Shown here piece by piece: positions 5,855-5,903 of a stretch of 5,903 nt of DNA; the first letter of the stretch is position 1; each line of letters begins with the position of its first letter. The stretch lies in the NCBI GenBank assembly GCA_003136795.1, contig PLDP01000017.1, positions 8,895 through 14,797 on the forward strand, read 5' to 3'. The DNA is from Actinomycetota bacterium. Lineage in GTDB: Bacteria; Actinomycetota; Thermoleophilia; Gaiellales; Gaiellaceae. The notes below the pieces were generated by a model that ran no database searches, was not told the origin of the DNA, and saw only the letters and a list, made by a program, of their open reading frames with translations. A program made the position numbers and the translations under genes.

Positions 5855-5903
5855 GCCGTGCAACTTCGCGCGCACGCGCTCGTTGACGACGCGCGGGTCG
5901 GCC
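5852..5903 (-). CDS. C-terminal end of a converging gene, possibly GatB/YqeY-type tail
   Basis: Only the last 16 codons and the TGA (5854-5852) are in the window; the rest lies to the right. The encoded tail reads ADPRVVNERVRAKLHG. An A-D/N-P-x-x-V-N-x-x-(V/L)-R-x-x-L ending is typical of the small helical tail domain shared by GatB (amidotransferase subunit B) and YqeY-like proteins, where it contacts tRNA. That match is recalled by eye and rests on very few residues. The frame is supported by strong G/C third positions and by the stop falling on the same TGAACCTGGTT word as the opposite gene. The family name is tentative. Confidence 0.5.
   Translation of the reverse strand, partial: ADPRVVNERVRAKLHG

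Noticed and set aside
4255..5886. 543-residue plus-strand open frame over the monooxygenase
   Set aside because: Out-of-frame shadow: arginine-rich with no heme or copper motif, while the overlapping frame has signal peptide, CASCH and all copper ligands.

Overview
This is a high-GC window with strong G/C third-position bias and GTG/TTG starts. Start sites lack Shine-Dalgarno sequences, and three of the four visible starts have a TANNNT hexamer 7-9 bases upstream. This style fits a high-GC actinobacterial lineage, possibly Thermoleophilia (Gaiellales/Solirubrobacterales-like). The taxonomic call is inference from style and protein flavour, not from a marker gene.

Layout. 1-1121 (minus) is most of a class V PLP aminotransferase of the alanine/serine-glyoxylate aminotransferase type; its C-terminus runs off the left edge. 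1122-1257 is an intergenic spacer with two strong inverted repeats. 1258-3669 (minus) is a complete secreted penicillin-acylase-family Ntn hydrolase. A 20-base divergent gap (3670-3689) separates it from 3690-4274 (plus), a very hydrophobic protein of about seven membrane segments with a histidine-rich loop. After 26 bases comes 4301-5758 (plus), a secreted protein that joins an N-terminal c-type heme domain to a copper type II (PHM/DBH-like) monooxygenase module with all six expected copper ligands visible. 5756-5854 holds two related hairpin repeats, and the right edge carries the last 16 codons of a converging minus-strand gene, possibly GatB/YqeY-like.

How it might work together. The acylase, membrane protein and heme-copper monooxygenase form a divergent cluster of exported or membrane proteins. 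The clearest novelty is the monooxygenase: the attached heme c could deliver electrons to the copper sites in place of ascorbate, and the neighbouring histidine-rich membrane protein could serve copper or electron supply. That functional link is inference. The aminotransferase is probably an unrelated housekeeping gene of serine/glycine metabolism.

The hairpin repeats are the other notable structure. The two converging genes at the right end both terminate on the same TGAACCTGGTT word, so the repeat pair supplies both stop codons. There is no gene-free stretch over 300 bases, and I saw no tRNA, rRNA, CRISPR array or transposase gene.
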